From assembly GCA_009823505.1 (NCBI GenBank), contig VZQC01005680.1:6129889-6193888 (forward strand): a stretch of DNA of 64,000 nt. The letters are read 5' to 3'. Shown in pieces: positions 58,670 to 64,000 of the stretch (its first letter is position 1; the number at the start of each line of letters is the position of its first letter). Under the pieces are notes generated by a model that worked only from the letters and a program-made list of their open reading frames with translations, was not told the DNA's origin and ran no database searches. This DNA is from Rhizomys pruinosus. Its lineage: Eukaryota > Chordata > Mammalia > Rodentia > Spalacidae. The position numbers and the translations under genes are program-made.

Positions 58670-59502
58670 AATATCTTTTTATAATGTAAAAGCATACTTT
58701 AAGAAGCTTCTGTAGTGGGAGGTTTCCATATGGCTTTTTCTAAAGGTTTTCAGTGTTGCCTCTCCCTCCCCACACTCCTTCCTCAGCCCTCTCCCTTCCC
58801 ACCCCATCTAACCTTTCCTCCTCTGTTATTCCTCTTTCCCCCTTTATTCCACAGCATTGTACCAACTCTCTCAGGAAGCCACATCTATGGCCACTTACTA
58901 GTTTCCTGACTTCTCTATAGATTTCCAGATTTAAAGGTGAATCCTTCAGATTTCAAAGCTAACATCCAGATGTGAGACAACATGTGTAAGAGCTGTATAG
59001 TATTCCAAGATATGTATATATACCACCCTTTCATTATTCATTTATCAGTTGATGGACATCCTGGTTGCTTCCAATTCCTGGGTATTATGAAAAGGCAGCA
59101 GTGAACATGGGTAAACAGATATTTCTGTAGTAGGGTATAGCGTCTTTTGGGTATATCCCCAAGAGTGGTATGACTGGACAGTATGGTGGATTCATGTGCA
59201 GCTTTTTGAGTAACGTCAACACTGATTTCCACAGTGACTACACCGGTTTGCACTCCTAGCAGCAGGGGAAAACGGTTCTTCTTTCTCCACATCATTTGTT
59301 GTTTGTTTTCTGGATCTTGTTTTCTGAGTGGGATAAACATGAAATCTCAGAGTGGTTTTAATTTTCATTTCCTTGATAACTAAAGATATTTAACATTTTA
59401 AAAGTATTTCTTATCCATTTATGTCTTTAGAAAACTTCCTGTTCTCCTTGTTCCAAATTTTTAACTTTAATTACTTTTGTTTTATAATTACACAAAAGGA
59501 TA

Positions 59503-59543
<41 letters not shown>

Positions 59544-59658
59544 AGACAGGGTCTCCCTGTAGCTCCAGCTGTCCTGGAACTTGCTATGTAGACCCGGTTG
59601 GCCTTGAACTCACAGAGATCCACTTGCCTCTGCTTCCCAAGTGCTATCCCAGCATGGG
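59503..59658 (-). mobile_element. B1 SINE in L1, long poly-T side
   Basis: About 36 T, then GAGACAGGGTCTCCCTGTAG and GGCCTTGAACTCACAGAG. The 5' end is shortened at CCAAGTGCTATCCCAGC. Confidence 0.9.
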
Positions 59659-62544
59659 ATACACTTTTTTTAATTGGGTTATTTATTTTTTGATTTTTTT
59701 GAGTTCTCTGTATTCTAGAAACTAACCCCTAGTCAGAGGTATACTGGAAGAGATTTTTTTCTCACTCTGCAGGTTGTCTCTTGACTGAAGATAGAGTCCT
59801 TTGCTCTACAGAAACCTTTTATATTCATGAGGTCCTATTTGTCAGTTTTTGGACTTAATGGCTGTATTATAGAAATCCTGTCCGGAAAGTCCTTCCCTGT
59901 GCCGATAAGTTTCAGTGTATTCCGTGATTTCTCCTTTATCCAGTTCAGGGATGCTGGGTCTTATGTTACTGTCTTGGATCCATTTGGGCAAGTTTAGTTT
60001 TATGCGTGGTGAGTGACAGGGATCTAATTTCATTTTTCTGTATTTAGCTATCCAATTTGAGCAAGACCATTTGTTAAACATACTATATTTTCTCCAATGT
60101 GCATTTGTGGGTCCTTTGTCAAAAATCAGGTGGCAGTAACTGTGTGGACTTAAATCTTGGTTCTTGATTCTGTTCCATTGATCACTGTCTCTGTTTTTAT
60201 GCCAATACTATGTTGATTTTAGTACTGTAGTTCTGTAGTATAATTTGAGATAATTTAGCTGGTAATACTTCTAGCAGTTCTTTTATTGTTCAGGATTGTT
60301 GGGACCATCTTGAATTATTTGTGTTTGCATATGAAATTTGAAATTATTTTTCAATTTCTGTGAATAATTGTGTTGGAATTTGATGGTTATTGCATTGAAT
60401 TTGTAGATTGCTTTTGGTAGGATGGCCATTTTGATAATATTAGTCCTACCAATCCACGGACATTGGGAGGTCTTTATAACTTCTTATATCTTCTTAAATT
60501 TATCTCTTCAGCATTTTAAAGTTTTTATTACACAAGTCATTTACTTACTGGGTTAGATTTATTCCAAGACATTTTTGCTTTTTGAGGCTATTGTGAATGG
60601 GATCATTCCTTGTTTTCTTTTCGATAAAAGTGTTGTTGCAATATGGGAAGAGCTACTGATTTTTGTGTGTTAATTTTATATCCTGCTATTTTGCTGAGTG
60701 TATTTATAAACTTTAGGCATTCTGTGGTGGGTGTTTAGGGTCTTTTATGTATAGAATCATATCATCTGCAAATAAGAATCCTTTGACTTCTTCCTTTCCA
60801 GTTTGTGTCCTTTTTATCTCCTCATTGCTCTAGCTAAGACTTCAAGCACTATTTTGAACAGGAGTAGGGAAAGTGGACACCTTTATTCCTGATTTTAATG
60901 GAATGCTTTGAGTTTTTCTACACTTAGTATGATGTTGGCTGTGGGCTTGTATATTTCCTTTATTATGTTTAGATCTGTCCCATGTCCCTAGATTCTCCAT
61001 GACTTTTCTCATGAGTGGATGTTGGATTTTGTCATAGGCCTTTTCTGCATCAATTAGATGATCATGTGGTTTCTGTCCTTGAGTCTATGTGCTGGGTTGC
61101 ATTTATTGATTTGCATATGTTGAACTATCCCTTCATCTGTGGGATGAAGTCGACTTGATCATGGTAAACAATCTTTTTACATGTTCATGCAATTGGTATG
61201 TGAGTATTTTATTGAGGATCTTTGCATCTGTGTTCATCAGAGAGATTGGTCTATAAGTGCCATTTTTCTTGTTGGGTCTTTGGTTTTGGTATCAGGATAT
61301 TACTGGCTTCTTAGAAATAATCTGAAAGTGTTCCTTGCTCTTGTATTTTACAGAATTATTTGAAAACACTGTTATTAGTTCTTTGAAGGTTTGGTATAAT
61401 TCCATGCTGTACCCCTATGGTTTGGGCTTTTATTGAGTGGGAGATTTTTAGCTACTGCATGCCTCTATCTCATTATTTTAAGTATTTTTAAGTTATTTAT
61501 GTCATATGATTTAGCTTTGGTTGGCCTTATATATTTAGAAATTTACTGATTTCTTTTAAGTTTTCTAGTTTAGTGGAGTACAGATTTTTTTTAATGTTTT
61601 CTGAATTCCTCACAGTGTTTTGTTAGGTTTCTCTTTTCATCTCGGAGTTTGTTAATTTGGGTCCTCTCTTTTTCTTTCTTTTGGTTGATTTGGCTTTGTT
61701 TGTTTAATGTGTTAACCTTTTCATCAAAGAACCAATTCTCAGTCTTATTTGTATTGTCTTATTTCTATTTCTTTAATTTTGGCCTCCATTTTATTTATCC
61801 TTTCCTGTCTAGTCTTTGTATATGTCATTTATTCTTGGTTTTCTAAGGCCTTCAGGTGTATCATTAATTCATTTATATAAGATGATTCTAATTTTCTGGT
61901 CTAGGCAGTTAATGCTGTAAATTTTCCTCTTAGTACTGCCTTATTGTGTCCTAGTGATTTTGCTGCGTTTGCTGTTAAATTTGTGGAGACTTTATTGTGT
62001 CTTTATGTGGTCAATTTTGGAGAAAGTTCAATTGTCTTCTGAGAAGAAAGTGTATACTCTTTTGTGTTTGGGGGAATGTTTTATAAATGTCTGTTAGGGC
62101 CTTTTGGTTTATAGAGTCATATAACTCTGGGGATTCTCTGTTTAGTTTTTGTCTTTTTGACCTGTCTATTGTTGAAGTCATTCATTCTCACTTTCTTGGG
62201 AGTCAATATGTGTTTCTAGAACTTATAAAGTTTCTTTTTTGCAATTGGTTGCCTCTGTGTGTTGCAAATCTGTTTAGGATTGTAATATTTTCTTGGTTCA
62301 TTTTCCTTTAATGAGTATGAAGTGACTTTTCCCGTCTCTTTTGACTAGTTTTAGTTTGGAGTCTGTTTTGTCAGATATTAGAAGAGCTATGCCTCTTTGC
62401 TTCTTAGTTCTATTTGCTTGGAATACATTTTCCCATCCTTTTTCTCTAAAGTCGTGTGGATTATTGTTGATGAGTTGTGTTTCTTGGAGGCAGCAAATTG
62501 ATGGGTCCTATTTTCTAAACCAATTAGTTAATGACTTTGAAGTT

Positions 62545-62738
62545 TTTTTAAAATTTTATATATATGTTATGCCTGCTTGTGTGTAAGTGCACCTGTGTTG
62601 TGCAGTGCCTGTGAATGATGGAAAAGGGCATCAGATTCCCTGAAGCTGGAGTTACAGTTGTTAGCCACCATGTGGATGCTGGTCTTCTGCAAGAACAGCC
62701 AGTGCTCTTAACTGCTAAGCCACATTTCCAGGCCCTAG
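62545..62738 (-). mobile_element. Old B3-type SINE in L1
   Basis: GTAAGTGCACCTGTGTTGTG at the left and TAAGCCACATTTCCAGGCCC at the right. It is flanked by L1 sequence that resumes with TTTTTACTGGGGAGTTAAG. Confidence 0.78.
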
Positions 62739-63341
62739 TCTATATATTTTTACTGGGGAGTTAAGACCATTAATATTCAGAGTAATTATTGAGCAACATT
62801 AGTAATTCCTTTATGCTAGTAATGTAGTGCTATTTTCTTAGACCTCTTTTTGTTGACTGTTGCAGGATAATTTGTTTATTCTTCACACCTTTTTGAGAGT
62901 GTATAATATTCTCTTCAGACTGAAATATTCCATCCAGTACTCTCTATAGAGATGGTTTAGTGGGCATAAATTCCTGAAATCTGTTTTTTTTTTTCATGAA
63001 AAGATTTTCATTTTCCTTCAATTCCAACTCTTAGTTTGCTGGCGTCATAGTCTAAGCTAGAATGATTTCATGACTTGTAGTATATTGGTCCAAACCCTTC
63101 TGGATTTCGTAGTTTCTATTGAAAAATTATCTTTTATTCTGATGGGACTATGATCTTTTTCTTTTACTCTTACAGCTTTAATTTTTTTCTTTGCTCTCTA
63201 CATTTTATTTTTTGAGTAATATATAACATAGAGAGTTTCTTTTCTGGTCATATTCTTGTATCTTGATATAGGTATGTCTTTCCCTGGATTTGGAAAATTT
63301 TCTGTGCCTTCTCCTTCTATGCCTATGGTTTTAGGTTTGGT

Positions 63342-63342
<1 letters not shown>

Positions 63343-63377
<35 letters not shown>

Positions 63378-63517
63378 GTCTTTTTGAGACAGGGTCTCCC
63401 TGTAGCCCCAGCTGTCCTGGAATTCTCTCTGTAGACCAGGCTGGCCTTGAACTCACAAAGATCCACCTGCCTCTGCCTCCCAAGTGCTGGATTAAAGGCG
63501 TGCACCACCACTCTATC
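63343..63517 (-). mobile_element. Young B1 SINE in L1
   Basis: Poly-T, then TTTTTGAGACAGGGTCTCC to AAAGGCGTGCACCACCAC, close to the local B1 consensus. Confidence 0.9.
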
Positions 63518-64000
63518 TCTTTATACAATTTCATGTTTTGAATTGTCTAGTTATTCCATTCAACTATAAGTGTTTTCATGATCTCCATTCATTCCTTTGT
63601 TCATATTCTCTTTGAGTTTGGAACTATTGGGTTGTGATTCTAGTAGGTTGGCATTCACAGGAAGCATTACGATGGGGTGCTCATTTCTGTAGAAGACACT
63701 TTATCTTGTTCATTCATGTTTCTTTTTTCTGATGAGTCCTAGGGATCTGGTCTTGTGTTATTAGTAATGTTTCTTGGTATGGATAGGTGATCTCTTCTTT
63801 GTTGATTGGTTGTTTGCATTTTCATTTGCTATTTTCTCAACTCATCGATATGGCCCATCTCAGTAGTGCATTCAGTTTTGGAGCCACTTTATGTTGTTTT
63901 GCAAATGGGTTGTAAGAAGTGGTCTCAGTTAACTAAGGATAGGTGCAACTTTTGAGCTGAGGTTCCAGGGCTAATTCCCCCCCCCCCCTTGGTCCTGGAA

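Larger units (their letters stand above)
37910..64000 (+). other. Cpne8: Downstream Cpne8 intron (5' part), at least 26 kb
   Basis: This runs from the GTAAGT donor at 37910 to the right edge. No acceptor followed by copine coding sequence was found. Outside the listed repeats I recognise nothing in 37910-38880 (38430-38780 may be an unassigned dispersed repeat), 45500-46495, 47603-50135, 50775-51495, 52290-52945, 53970-55370 and 55950-57315. Confidence 0.75.
57320..64000 (-). mobile_element. Large antisense L1, runs off the right edge
   Basis: From left to right it contains the antisense 3' UTR (57320-58990), ORF2 C-terminus (about 59000-59340), the RT region (59740-61500), the endonuclease region (61560-62540) and the ORF1 and leader region (62880-64000). 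It is nearly complete in order but heavily mutated. The last bases match the leader at 44850-44960, so its promoter monomers probably lie just outside the window. Interrupted by three SINEs near 57900-58670, B1s at 59503 and 63346, and a SINE at 62545. Confidence 0.8.

Noticed and set aside
37910..64000. Possible next Cpne8 exon
   Set aside because: No acceptor followed by the expected GKKCGTIIL-type coding sequence was found. The region appears to be all intron.

Overview
The window looks like a stretch of mammalian nuclear genome from a mouse-like (myomorph) rodent. It is dense in B1, B2/B3-type, B4 and ID-type SINEs and in rodent L1 3' ends and 5' UTRs, and the only protein-coding signal is split into short exons with GT-AG borders. 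The abundant young SINE differs from Mus and Rattus B2: its 3' half is B3-like and it carries an internal 17-bp duplication. I therefore favour a non-murine lineage such as Spalacidae or Dipodidae, but I cannot name the species.

Three consecutive internal exons on the + strand (14107-14210, 22397-22436, 37833-37909) join in frame without a stop. They encode about 73 residues of the first C2 domain of a copine, best matching copine-8 (Cpne8). Everything else is intron: more than 14.1 kb upstream, 8.2 kb and 15.4 kb between the exons, and more than 26 kb downstream. I found no further exon in either flank, in keeping with Cpne8 being a large-intron gene.

Layout. 1-14106: SINE clusters, an antisense L1 5' end (2118-3440), a decayed sense L1 ORF2 (4790-8100) and several antisense LTR-like repeats. 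14211-22396: B1s, an ID-like element and a sense L1 3' UTR (19150-20590). 22437-37832: an antisense L1 3' half (24350-26950), a long inverted repeat (29169-30062), SINE pairs, microsatellites and a MIR. 37910-64000: a sense L1 3' end broken by a solo LTR and a SINE, an antisense L1 with tandem promoter monomers (40375-45500), a TSD-bounded sense L1 tail (46512-47586), two more solo LTRs, and a large antisense L1 from about 57320 past the right edge, with nested SINEs.

I found no CRISPR array, operon, phage or new defence-like system. The most unusual structures are recent rearrangements and lineage-specific repeats: a 168-bp inverted repeat with 97% arm identity, an exact 89-bp templated duplication inside an L1, the duplication-bearing SINE subfamily, about 96-bp L1 promoter monomers, and an L1 insertion with two 3' ends in tandem. 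Repeat borders without a stated target-site duplication are good to about 10-30 bases. Identities come from reading the sequence, not from a database search.
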